From Niveibacterium sp. SC-1 (lineage in GTDB: Bacteria > Pseudomonadota > Gammaproteobacteria > Burkholderiales > Rhodocyclaceae): 64,000 nt of DNA. The notes below the pieces were generated by a model that worked only from the letters and a program-made list of their open reading frames with translations, was not told the DNA's origin and did no database searches. How positions within the stretch are numbered: the first letter of the stretch is position 1; the number at the start of each line of letters is the position of its first letter. Made by a program: the position numbers and the translations under genes. Positions 46,696-54,854 of the stretch are shown here, piece by piece. The DNA lies in assembly GCF_038235435.1 (NCBI RefSeq), contig NZ_CP151275.1, positions 2,976,001 through 3,040,000 on the forward strand. The letters are read 5' to 3'.

Positions 46696-46968
46696 TCACC
46701 GCCGCCCGGCCGGAGATATCCACAGGGCCAGCGCAATGCCTGTCACCATCGCAAACACAAATACCCGCCGAAACGCATTGGGCGAGAGAAGCCCGAAGAA
46801 ACGGAAGGTGCGTGCGGGGAAGATGTGCCAACAGCCAGGGCACCGGACTTTCATCAAGACGTCCGGGTAGGTGAACAGACTGAAACCGAGGGGAAAGCCT
46901 CCGGAGAGCAAGGCCTTGCGCGCGTCAAAGCAGGTCGAACACTTGGGACAGATCTCTGGTTCGTTCAT
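46696..46968 (-). CDS. Small zinc-ribbon membrane protein, unknown
   Basis: A 90-residue protein. Two CxxC pairs (CPKC near the N-terminus and CPGC at about 43-46) suggest a zinc ribbon, followed by one hydrophobic segment (FRRVFVFAMVTGIALALWIS) and a basic end. ATG 46968 chosen. No family name given. Confidence 0.5.
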   Translation of the reverse strand: MNEPEICPKCSTCFDARKALLSGGFPLGFSLFTYPDVLMKVRCPGCWHIFPARTFRFFGLLSPNAFRRVFVFAMVTGIALALWISPAGRR

Positions 46969-47082
46969 GGATGCCTGACGCATGAAGGGTATGGGCTCCC
47001 GCGGCCCAGACATCTACGCTGCCGGGAGTCACTCGCCACCCCCGGGAGTCCAGTATCCCGTGATACGGAGGGCTGGACATCC

Positions 47083-47124
47083 CGTATTGATACCGCCCAC
47101 CGCGCGCCGCGACAAGCCTTCGTG
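47083..47124. repeat. 42-bp repeat, right copy
   Basis: Partner of 42491-42532, 37 of 42 bases identical and in the same orientation. It lies in the 200-base gap between the last island gene and the deacetylase gene. Confidence 0.7.
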
Positions 47125-47178
47125 CTCGCATCGGCGCGCGGCGTCGCGCGGCGAGGAACGCTGCACCGAAACGTAGCG

Positions 47179-48081
47179 TTATCGCGTGTAGCGGCTTGCC
47201 TCGATCACGGTGGCGGCATGGATGTCCACGATGTCGTCGATCTCGTCCGCGTAGCCGCCTGCCATTGCAATGGCGATGACGGCGCCTCGCGCGGCGCAGC
47301 GCTCCAGCACGGCGCGGTCGCGGGCGAGCAGTCCCTCTTTGCTGAGGGCGAGGCGTCCGAGCCGGTCGCCTGCGAAGGGGTCGGCGCCTGCGAGGTAGAT
47401 CACCAGCTCCGGTCGCACGCGGGAGAAGACCTCGTCCAGACCACGCGACAAGGCGGCAAGGTAGTCGGCGTCCCCTGTGTCGTCCGCGAGTTCGATATCC
47501 AGATCGCTCTGTTGCTTGTGCGCGGGGAAGTTCTTCGCGCCGTGGATGCTGAAGGTGAAGATGCTCGGGTCGTCCGCAAGAATGGCGGCGGTGCCGTCGC
47601 CCTGGTGCACGTCGCAATCGATGATCGCGACCTGACCCACGCCCTCTTCCGCCTGCATCGCACGCGCAGCGACCGCAGCGTCGTTGAAGACGCAGAAGCC
47701 GCTGCCGAAATCGCGGTGCGCGTGATGCGTGCCGCCGGCGAGATTCGCGGCGCAGCGCGCGCCGCGCAGGGCCGCGCGGGCCGCTTCCATCGTTGCGCCG
47801 GAGGAGCGGCGCGAGCGCTCCACCATCTGTGGTGACCAGGGGAAGCCGATGCGACGGATCTCCGCGGCGTCCAGCTCACCGCACGCCACGCGACCGATGT
47901 AGCCCGGGTCATGGGCACGCGTGAGTTGCACGTCCGTCGCGGGCGGCGGTTCGCGGAAGGACTCCGGCGGGAAGTGGCCGCTGGCGAGCAGGCGTTCGCG
48001 CAGGCGTCGGTACTTGTCCATCGGGAAACGATGTCCCGGCGGGAGGGGAAGCACGAAGTGGTCGGCGTAGAAGAGCTGCAT
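47179..48081 (-). CDS. Histone deacetylase-like amidohydrolase
   Basis: A 300-residue zinc amidohydrolase of the arginase-deacetylase fold. The motifs are complete: GGTHHAHRDFGSGFCVFNDAA (His pair), DCDVHQGDGT (zinc Asp and His), and AGADPFAGDRLG (third zinc Asp). The bacterial members deacetylate acetoin-like, polyamine or acetyl-lysine substrates. ATG 48081 (MQLFYADHF) was chosen; ATG 48090 adds three residues. It is downstream of the HAD and aldehyde dehydrogenase genes on the same strand, probably one operon. Confidence 0.92.
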   Translation of the reverse strand: MQLFYADHFVLPLPPGHRFPMDKYRRLRERLLASGHFPPESFREPPPATDVQLTRAHDPGYIGRVACGELDAAEIRRIGFPWSPQMVERSRRSSGATMEAARAALRGARCAANLAGGTHHAHRDFGSGFCVFNDAAVAARAMQAEEGVGQVAIIDCDVHQGDGTAAILADDPSIFTFSIHGAKNFPAHKQQSDLDIELADDTGDADYLAALSRGLDEVFSRVRPELVIYLAGADPFAGDRLGRLALSKEGLLARDRAVLERCAARGAVIAIAMAGGYADEIDDIVDIHAATVIEASRYTR

Positions 48082-48118
48082 CGCGGGCATGAACCGGGGC
48101 GGGGTCGGGTCTGCTGGT

Positions 48119-48769
48119 TCAAGCAATGCGCAGCGCAACGCCCAGATCGGCGGGGTCACCCAGCATCAGGTCTGGCGCATGCTGGGTGAGGCGCTCCTCG
48201 CGGGTAAAGCCCCAGGAGACTGCTGCCGATCGGGCGCCCACAGCCTTTGCGGCTTCGATGTCGCGGGGTTCGTCACCCACCATGAGCACATGCTCGGCGG
48301 GCGGTCTTCCCGCGGCTGCCATGAGGCGCTTGAGCCGGGCTTCCTTGCCGAAGAGCGAAGCCCCGCACTGCCAGTAGTCCACGCGTGCGCTGAGCGCCTC
48401 TCCAAGAACGGTCTCGACGTTTTTGCGCGAATTGGAACTGAGCACTGCAATCGCGATGCCCGCTCGCGCGAGCCGCTCGAACATCTCGGCAACGCCCCCA
48501 AAGAGGGGCACCCGATGGGTGTTGCGTGCCATCTCCGCGCGGAAGTCGACCGCCACGCGAGGAAGCTTCCAGAGCGGCAGCTCGGAACGCTTGGCCATCT
48601 GGCGCAAGTCGAGTCCGCGCAAGGTGTCGAGCTGTTCGCGCTCCAGGCGACGGAACCCGTGGCGGTCGGCCAGCGTGTCGAAGACCTCGACAAAGAAAGG
48701 AAAAGAGTCGGCGAGCGTGCCGTCGAAGTCGAAGACGACGAGCCGCACGCCGCGCAGATCTGTACCCAT
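48119..48769 (-). CDS. HAD family hydrolase (phosphoglycolate phosphatase-like)
   Basis: A 216-residue phosphatase. Motif I FDFDGTLADS with the nucleophile Asp, motif II LSSNS, motif III Lys in GKEARLKRL, motif IV VGDEPRDIEAAK. The small helical cap places it with Gph/PGP-like proteins. ATG 48769 overlaps the stop of the upstream aldehyde dehydrogenase by one base (TGATG), indicating coupling. Natural substrate unknown. Confidence 0.9.
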   Translation of the reverse strand: MGTDLRGVRLVVFDFDGTLADSFPFFVEVFDTLADRHGFRRLEREQLDTLRGLDLRQMAKRSELPLWKLPRVAVDFRAEMARNTHRVPLFGGVAEMFERLARAGIAIAVLSSNSRKNVETVLGEALSARVDYWQCGASLFGKEARLKRLMAAAGRPPAEHVLMVGDEPRDIEAAKAVGARSAAVSWGFTREERLTQHAPDLMLGDPADLGVALRIA

Positions 48770-50220
48770 CACAGGCCCAGGCACAGGTATTTGAGTTCGG
48801 CGTATTCCTCGATGCCGTGGCGCGAGCCTTCGCGCCCCAGACCGGATTGCTTGACGCCACCGAAGGGCGCGACCTCGGTGGAGATGAGCCCGGTGTTGAT
48901 GCCCACCATGCCGTACTCCAGGCCCTCGGCTACGCGCCAGATGCGTGAGACATCCCGCGCATAGAAGTAGGCGGCCAGTCCGAACTCGGTGTCGTTGGCC
49001 ATGCGGATCGCGTCTTCCTCGGTCGCGAACGGGAAGATCGGCGCCACGGGTCCGAACACTTCTTCGCGGGCGATGCGCATCGAGGGCCTTGCGCCCGTGA
49101 GCACGGTGGGCTCGAAGAAGGTGTGTCCCAGGGCATGCGGCTTGCCGCCGACAAGCAGGCGAGCCCCCTTCTCGGTGGCGTCCTGCAGCAGCGCCTGCAC
49201 TTTCCCGACCGCGGCGGTATCGATCAGCGGCCCTTGCGTCACGCCCTCTTCCAATCCGTTGCCGGGCTTGAGTTTGGCCACGGCATCGAGCAGTTTCTGC
49301 GTGAAGGCTTCGAGCACGCCCTCCTGCACCAGCAGGCGATTGGCGCAGACGCAGGTCTGGCCGCTGTTGCGGTACTTGGAGGTGATGGCCCCCGATACCG
49401 CGGCATCCAGATCGGCGTCGTCGAACACGATGAAGGGCGCGTTGCCGCCGAGTTCCAGCGAGAGCTTCTTGATCGAAGGCGCGCTTTGCGCCATCAGCTT
49501 GCGTCCGGTCTCGGTGGAGCCGGTGAAAGAGAGCTTGCGCACGATCGGGTTGGCGGTGAGCTCGCCACCGATCGCGCCAGAGTCGCCGGTGATGATGTTG
49601 AGCACGCCGGGCGGCAAGCCTGCGCGCTGCGCGAGTTCAGCCATCGCGAGCGCGGACAGCGGCGTCTGGGAGGCGGGTTTGACGACGATGGTGCAGCCCG
49701 CCGCCAGCGCGGGCCCCACCTTGCGCGTGATCATCGCGTTGGGGAAGTTCCAGGGCGTGATCGCCGCACACACTCCGACAGGTTCGCGCGTGACCAGGAT
49801 GCGTTTGTCCGCCGCGTGGCCGGGGACGGTCTCACCGTAGAGTCGCTTGCCCTCTTCCGCGAACCATTCGATGAAGGACGCGCCGTAGGCGATCTCGCCG
49901 CGCGCCTCGGCCAGCGGTTTGCCCTGCTCCAGGGTCAGCAGACGCGCGAGGTCTTCCTGGCTGGCCATCATGAGATCGAACCATTTGCGCAGGATGCGCG
50001 CACGCTCGCCTGCCGTCTTTGCGCGCCACGCGTGCCAGGCCGCGGCCGCCGCCTCGATGGCACGGCGTGCCTCGGCGGCGCCCATGCGCGGCACCTTCGC
50101 GATGCGCTCTCCGGTCGCCGGATTGCGGACCTCGATGGTTTCGCCGGTGTCTGCGGCGAGCCATTCGCCATTGACGAAACAACGCTCGCGGATGAGTTCC
50201 GGATCATTCAATGCTGGCAT
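48769..50220 (-). CDS. gabD: Succinate-semialdehyde dehydrogenase (NAD(P)+)
   Basis: A 483-residue aldehyde dehydrogenase, the usual length for GabD (E. coli 482). Catalytic Glu in LELGGNAPF and Cys in GQTCVCANR are visible, with the nucleotide loop FTGSTETGRKL and ending EVAPFGGVKQSGLGREGSRHG. It is expected to oxidise succinate semialdehyde to succinate in GABA or related catabolism. ATG 50220 follows GGAGGCACG. It is the first gene of the gabD-HAD-deacetylase unit, divergent from the GNAT gene. Confidence 0.93.
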   Translation of the reverse strand: MPALNDPELIRERCFVNGEWLAADTGETIEVRNPATGERIAKVPRMGAAEARRAIEAAAAAWHAWRAKTAGERARILRKWFDLMMASQEDLARLLTLEQGKPLAEARGEIAYGASFIEWFAEEGKRLYGETVPGHAADKRILVTREPVGVCAAITPWNFPNAMITRKVGPALAAGCTIVVKPASQTPLSALAMAELAQRAGLPPGVLNIITGDSGAIGGELTANPIVRKLSFTGSTETGRKLMAQSAPSIKKLSLELGGNAPFIVFDDADLDAAVSGAITSKYRNSGQTCVCANRLLVQEGVLEAFTQKLLDAVAKLKPGNGLEEGVTQGPLIDTAAVGKVQALLQDATEKGARLLVGGKPHALGHTFFEPTVLTGARPSMRIAREEVFGPVAPIFPFATEEDAIRMANDTEFGLAAYFYARDVSRIWRVAEGLEYGMVGINTGLISTEVAPFGGVKQSGLGREGSRHGIEEYAELKYLCLGL

Positions 50221-50290
50221 AGCGTGCCTCCTGGGCTTTCGCCTGTGGTTCAATCCGGCGCTTCCCCTGCCACCACCCGAATCTGCACCG

Positions 50291-50782
50291 ATGAGTACCG
50301 CGACGAGTAAAGACATCCGCGACGTGACGCCCGACGACCTTCCCGAACTCCTGCGCCTAGTCCGGGGTCTGGCGCAGTACGAGAAGCTCGAACACCTGCT
50401 GCAGGCGAGCGTGGAAGATTATCGCGATGCCCTGTTCGGACCACGCCCTGTTGCCGAAGCCGTGATGGCCTTCGTCGACGAACGTGCCGTGGGCTTCGCG
50501 CTGTTCTTCCAGAATTACTCGACCTTCCTGGGCAAGCGCGGACTCTATCTGGAAGACCTTTTCGTCGAGCCGGAGTTTCGCGGACGTGGCCTCGGACAGG
50601 CGCTGATCCGGCGCGTCGCGGCCTTGGCGGTGGAACGCCAGTGCGGCCGCTTCGAGTGGTCGGTGCTGGACTGGAATGCGCCGGCAATCGCCTTCTACGA
50701 GAAGCTGGGCGCCACCGTACTGCCGGATTGGCGCATCGTGCGCGCCACGGGCGACTCGCTGAGCGCGCTCGCCGCAGGCTGA
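50291..50782 (+). CDS. GNAT family N-acetyltransferase
   Basis: A 163-residue enzyme using acetyl-CoA. The CoA-binding A motif reads LFVEPEFRGRGLGQALIRRVAALAVE, followed by DWNAPAIAFYEKLGA. It resembles the diamine/thialysine acetyltransferase subgroup (SSAT-like: IRDVTPDDLPELLRLVRGLAQYEKLE). ATG 50291 lies 70 bases from the divergent gabD start; it is convergent with the Nudix gene. A polyamine substrate would fit the neighbouring deacetylase, but this is inference. Confidence 0.88.
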   Translation: MSTATSKDIRDVTPDDLPELLRLVRGLAQYEKLEHLLQASVEDYRDALFGPRPVAEAVMAFVDERAVGFALFFQNYSTFLGKRGLYLEDLFVEPEFRGRGLGQALIRRVAALAVERQCGRFEWSVLDWNAPAIAFYEKLGATVLPDWRIVRATGDSLSALAAG

Positions 50783-50812
50783 TCCTTCTGCCGCTCGCGG
50801 GCGGCGCGGGCC

Positions 50813-51370
50813 TCAGCCCTGCAGGACCTTGCGGGCCCAGAAGATCGCGGAGATGGTCTTGCCGTCGGTGATCTCGCCGCCGAGCACGGCGGCCTCTGCC
50901 TCGTCGAGCGTCATCTCGACCACTTCCAGATACTCACCGGCGTCCAGGTCCTGGCCGATGTATTCGAGGCCCTGCGCAAGGAACAGGTGGATACCTTCGT
51001 CCGAGTAACCCACGGCCGGGTGCACCGTACCCAGGCGTCGCCATTCGCGCGCCTGGAAGCCGGTTTCTTCCTGCAACTCGCGGCGCGCACAGACTTCGGG
51101 ATCCTCGCCCGGATCGATCTTGCCGGCGGGCACTTCGAGCAGCAGCAGATCCAGCGGATAGCGGTACTGGCGTTCGAGGATGATCTTGCCCGCGTCGGTG
51201 ATCGCGATGACCATGCACGCGCCCTGGTGGCGAACGTATTCGCGGATGAAGTGCTGGCCGGGCGAATCCTCTCGGCTCACCTCGTCGCGCCAGACCTTGA
51301 GCAACTTTCCATCGAAGACCAGTTCACCGGAAACGTACTTTTCGAGATGACGATCGATGGAGTCGCTCAT
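50813..51370 (-). CDS. Nudix hydrolase, ADP-ribose pyrophosphatase type
   Basis: A 185-residue protein. The Nudix box is canonical: G-x5-E-x7-R-E-L-x-E-E-x-G (GKIDPGEDPEVCARRELQEETGF). The tail GLEYIGQDLDAGEYLEVVEMTLDEA matches the ADP-ribose pyrophosphatase group. It is the last gene of the nuo transcript, 4 bases after DUF2818, which suggests a link to NAD turnover. Confidence 0.92.
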   Translation of the reverse strand: MSDSIDRHLEKYVSGELVFDGKLLKVWRDEVSREDSPGQHFIREYVRHQGACMVIAITDAGKIILERQYRYPLDLLLLEVPAGKIDPGEDPEVCARRELQEETGFQAREWRRLGTVHPAVGYSDEGIHLFLAQGLEYIGQDLDAGEYLEVVEMTLDEAEAAVLGGEITDGKTISAIFWARKVLQG

Positions 51371-51374
51371 GATT

Positions 51375-51683
51375 TCAGGCCTGCCGGTTGCGCCAGAGGG
51401 TGTGCCTGACGAATCCCGGATAGGCGAACACCAGGAAGAGGCACGCGGTGACGGCGTAGAACTCCCAGCCTTGCGGAAAGACGGACCCGAAGCGCTGGGT
51501 TTCGATGAGGAGGGAGATGCCGCCTACGAGGAAATAGGCGAGGACAACTTCAAGCAGACGGAGCGCCAGGCCTTTTTTCCGCGCAAGGCGCAGCAGGCCG
51601 AAGAGGCGCTCCGAGAGGAAAGGCAGATTGGCGAGCAGCAGCGAGATCGCGAGCAGGACGAAAGTGCCAAGGCCGGCATTCAT
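51375..51683 (-). CDS. DUF2818 family membrane protein
   Basis: A 102-residue protein with three membrane segments (about 5-22, 41-60, 73-92). LPFLSERLFGLL and GVRYE-like ending QGWEFYAVTACLFLVFAYPGFVRHTLWR are family marks. DUF2818 follows nuoN in many betaproteobacteria, so a role linked to complex I is inferred. 16 bases separate it from nuoN. Confidence 0.85.
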   Translation of the reverse strand: MNAGLGTFVLLAISLLLANLPFLSERLFGLLRLARKKGLALRLLEVVLAYFLVGGISLLIETQRFGSVFPQGWEFYAVTACLFLVFAYPGFVRHTLWRNRQA

Positions 51684-51699
51684 CGCCCTGCCCTCACGA

Positions 51700-53271
51700 T
51701 CAGTTCTGCAGCGCGAACCAGCACAGCTTCATCAGGCCGTCGGGGCGCACGCCGAAGTAGGCGATGGCCAGGGCGTTGATGGACAGCAGGGTGCGCAGGC
51801 CGGTGGACGCAGCGATCGGTGCCGTATCCACGGCGTCGTCGAAGTACATGACCTTCACGACGCGCAGGTAGTAGAACGCGCCGATCAACGACATGATCAC
51901 TGCCAGCACGGCAAGCCAGTAGTAGCCCGCCATGACGACGGCCTGGAGCACCGAGAACTTGGCGAAGAAGCCGACGAAGAACGGGATGCCGGCCATCGAG
52001 AACATGACGATCAGCATCATGCCGGCGAACCAGGGGCTGCGCTGGTTCAGGCCCTTGAAGTCGTCGATCGAATCGGCCTCGAAGCCGCCACGCGAGAGCA
52101 GGATCACCATGCCGAAGGCGGCCAGGGTCATCAGCACATAGGCCACGGCGTAGAACATCGACGAGCTGTACGCATTGAGCGCATAGCCGGTGTTGCCGCC
52201 CTTGGCCACGCCCGAGAGCAGGCCCAGCAGCAGGAAGCCCATGTGCGAAATGCCCGAGTAGGCCAGCATGCGCTTGATGCTGGTCTGCGCGATCGCCGCC
52301 AGGTTGCCCAGCACGATGGAGCCGACTGCCATGAGCATGAGCATCATCTGCCACTGCTCGGCCAGATCGAACAGGCCATAGATCAGCACGCGGAAGGCCA
52401 TCGCGAAGGCCGCAAGCTTGGGCGCGCTCGACACCAGCAGGGTGACCGAAGTCGGCGAGCCCTGATAGACGTCGGGCACCCACATGTGGAACGGCACCAC
52501 ACCCAGCTTGAAGCCAATACCGACCAGCATGAACACCAGGCCGAAGACGACCACCAAGTCGTTGGCATTGTGTTCGGACATGCGGCGGGCAATCTCCAGG
52601 ATCTGTAGCGTGCCGGTCGCACCGTAGAGCATGGACATGCCGTAGAGCAGCAGGCCGCTGGCCAGCGCGCCAAGCACGAAGTACTTCATGCCGGCTTCGG
52701 TCGAGCGCGGGTTGTCACGATCGATCGCCACCAGGCCATACAGCGCCAGCGACATCAGTTCGAGACCCAGATACAGGGTGACGAAGTGACTGGCGGAGAT
52801 CAGCACCATCATGCCCAGCGCGGCGCTGACGATCAGCATGATGTATTCGGGACTGTCGATCTTGCGCAGGGCGGCGTAGGCACGGCCGTACTGGAGCGCA
52901 ACCGCGACCGCCAGGCAGACCACGGCCTTGAGGAAACCGCCCATCAGATCGGACATATACATGCCGCTGAAGGTGAGCGCGCGCTGGAACGAGGCCGCGT
53001 AGAACGGCGGCGACCACTGCAGGACGCTCATCAGGCCACGGCCCGAAACAGACAGGAAGCGCGTCTCGCTGTTGGCCCAGCTGAGCGCAAGCACGGTCAG
53101 CGCGGTTACGGCGAGCGGTGCGAGCAGGGTGAACTGGGCCAGCCAGTAAGCGGTCGTGCGGGCACGCTGCTGCTTCTGGAAGGTCGTCACCAAGAGGATG
53201 ACCACCACCATGGCCGCAGTGAACAACTCTAGCGAGGCGGGCCGGAAATCCGGTGTCTGGAATTCCATCAT
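51700..53271 (-). CDS. nuoN: NADH-quinone oxidoreductase subunit N
   Basis: A 523-residue antiporter-like subunit with about 14 membrane segments, one of the three proton-pumping channels. Conserved lysine and glutamate positions are recognisable in GVVPFHMWVPDVYQGSP and SIKRMLAYSGISHMGF. It is slightly longer than the E. coli protein (485). 27 bases downstream of nuoM. ATG 53271 or 53268 as start. Confidence 0.96.
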   Translation of the reverse strand: MMEFQTPDFRPASLELFTAAMVVVILLVTTFQKQQRARTTAYWLAQFTLLAPLAVTALTVLALSWANSETRFLSVSGRGLMSVLQWSPPFYAASFQRALTFSGMYMSDLMGGFLKAVVCLAVAVALQYGRAYAALRKIDSPEYIMLIVSAALGMMVLISASHFVTLYLGLELMSLALYGLVAIDRDNPRSTEAGMKYFVLGALASGLLLYGMSMLYGATGTLQILEIARRMSEHNANDLVVVFGLVFMLVGIGFKLGVVPFHMWVPDVYQGSPTSVTLLVSSAPKLAAFAMAFRVLIYGLFDLAEQWQMMLMLMAVGSIVLGNLAAIAQTSIKRMLAYSGISHMGFLLLGLLSGVAKGGNTGYALNAYSSSMFYAVAYVLMTLAAFGMVILLSRGGFEADSIDDFKGLNQRSPWFAGMMLIVMFSMAGIPFFVGFFAKFSVLQAVVMAGYYWLAVLAVIMSLIGAFYYLRVVKVMYFDDAVDTAPIAASTGLRTLLSINALAIAYFGVRPDGLMKLCWFALQN

Positions 53272-53298
53272 CGGGTCCTGGATGCTTTCCTGAATTTT

Positions 53299-54780
53299 TT
53301 AGAGCTTGCCTGCGGCGACATGCTTCAGCAGTTCGGCCACAGAGGTGTGCATGACGTCGGTAACGAGCCGCGGGTACAGGCCCATGGCGAGCACGGCGAA
53401 CGCCAGCACGGCAAGGAAGAAGAACTCGCGGCCATTGATGTCGGTGAGTTCGCGCACATGGTCGTTGGCGACCTCGCCGAACACCACGCGCTTGTACATC
53501 CACAGCGTGTAGGCCGCACCAACGATCAGGGTTGTCGCGGCGACAAAGGCGGTCCAGAAGTTGAATTGCACCGCGCCCATGATGACCATGAACTCGCCGA
53601 CGAAACCGCTGGTTGCCGGCAGGCCTGCATTCGCCATGGCGAACAGCATGAAGAAGGCTGCGAACTTCGGCATGGTGTTCACCACGCCACCGTAGTCGGC
53701 GATCTCACGGCTGTGCATGCGGTCGTAGAGGACGCCGATGCAAAGGAACATCGCGCCCGACACGAAGCCGTGGGAAATCATCTGCACCAACGCGCCTTCC
53801 ACACCGGCCGCGTTGAACATGAAGAAGCCCAGGGTGACGAAACCCATGTGGGAGATCGACGAATAGGCGACCAGCTTCTTCATGTCGCTCTGCACCAGCG
53901 CGACGAAACCGATGTAGACCACCGCAATCAGGGACAGTCCGATTATCAGCGGTGCGTAATGCTGAGCCGCATCCGGAACGATGGGCAGTGCGAACCGCAG
54001 GAAGCCGTAGGCCCCCAGCTTCAGGGCGATCGCCGCCAGCACCACGGAACCGCCGGTGGGTGCCTGCACGTGGGCGTCCGGCAACCAGGTATGCACCGGC
54101 CACATCGGCACCTTCACCGCGAAGGACGCGAGGAAGGCGAAGAACACCAGGCTTTGCGCCGTCATGCCGATCGGCATCTTCTGCCAGGCAAGGATGTCGA
54201 AACTGCCGCCAGCCTGCAGGAAGAGCCACAGGAACGCGACGAGCATCAACAGCGAGCCGGCCAGCGTGTAGAGGAAGAACTTCAGTGCCGCATACACACG
54301 GTTGTTGCCGCCCCAGATACCGATGACGAGATACAGCGGGATCAGCGAGGCCTCGAAGAACACGTAGAACAGCACGCCGTCGAGGGCAGAGAAGATGCCG
54401 TTGAGCAGGCCCGACATGATCAGGAAGGCGGCGTTGTACTGCGCCACTTTCTTGTCGACAACCTGCCAGCCGGCGATCACCACGATCACGGTGATGAAGC
54501 TGTTGAGGATCACGAACGGCATCGAGATGCCATCCACGCCCAGGTAGTACTCGATCGAGAAGCGCTCGATCCATGGGCTGCGCTCGACAAACTGCATCGC
54601 GGCAGTGCCGGCATCGAAGCCGCAGTACAGGGGGATACTCACCAGCAACCCGGCGAGGGCTGCGACGAGGGCAAGCAGCCGCGCGCTGGCGGCGTTCCGG
54701 TCCGAGCCGGTCGCGAGCGTCAGCAGGCCGCCGAGTATCGGCACCCAGATCGCGAGACTGAGGTAGGGCACTCCGGTCAT
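53299..54780 (-). CDS. nuoM: NADH-quinone oxidoreductase subunit M
   Basis: A 493-residue antiporter-like subunit with about 14 membrane segments. Marks: EASLIPLYLVIGIWGG (essential Glu), KVPMWPVHTWLPDAHVQAPTGGSV, DMKKLVAYSSISHMGFV. A second proton channel of the membrane arm. It starts 74 bases after nuoL, the widest gap in the operon. Confidence 0.97.
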   Translation of the reverse strand: MTGVPYLSLAIWVPILGGLLTLATGSDRNAASARLLALVAALAGLLVSIPLYCGFDAGTAAMQFVERSPWIERFSIEYYLGVDGISMPFVILNSFITVIVVIAGWQVVDKKVAQYNAAFLIMSGLLNGIFSALDGVLFYVFFEASLIPLYLVIGIWGGNNRVYAALKFFLYTLAGSLLMLVAFLWLFLQAGGSFDILAWQKMPIGMTAQSLVFFAFLASFAVKVPMWPVHTWLPDAHVQAPTGGSVVLAAIALKLGAYGFLRFALPIVPDAAQHYAPLIIGLSLIAVVYIGFVALVQSDMKKLVAYSSISHMGFVTLGFFMFNAAGVEGALVQMISHGFVSGAMFLCIGVLYDRMHSREIADYGGVVNTMPKFAAFFMLFAMANAGLPATSGFVGEFMVIMGAVQFNFWTAFVAATTLIVGAAYTLWMYKRVVFGEVANDHVRELTDINGREFFFLAVLAFAVLAMGLYPRLVTDVMHTSVAELLKHVAAGKL

Positions 54781-54854
54781 CTCTTGTTTCCGCTTGTTCC
54801 TGTAGTGCGCCCGGAAAGGGCGCCGTTCAATTCTTCAAACTGCGTCGCCGAAGC

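Noticed and set aside
40305..47178. Integron cassette array
   Set aside because: A few GTTAGGC-like hexamers occur (for example on the minus strand near 42424), but paired R' and R'' cores with attC spacing and an integrase gene were not seen.
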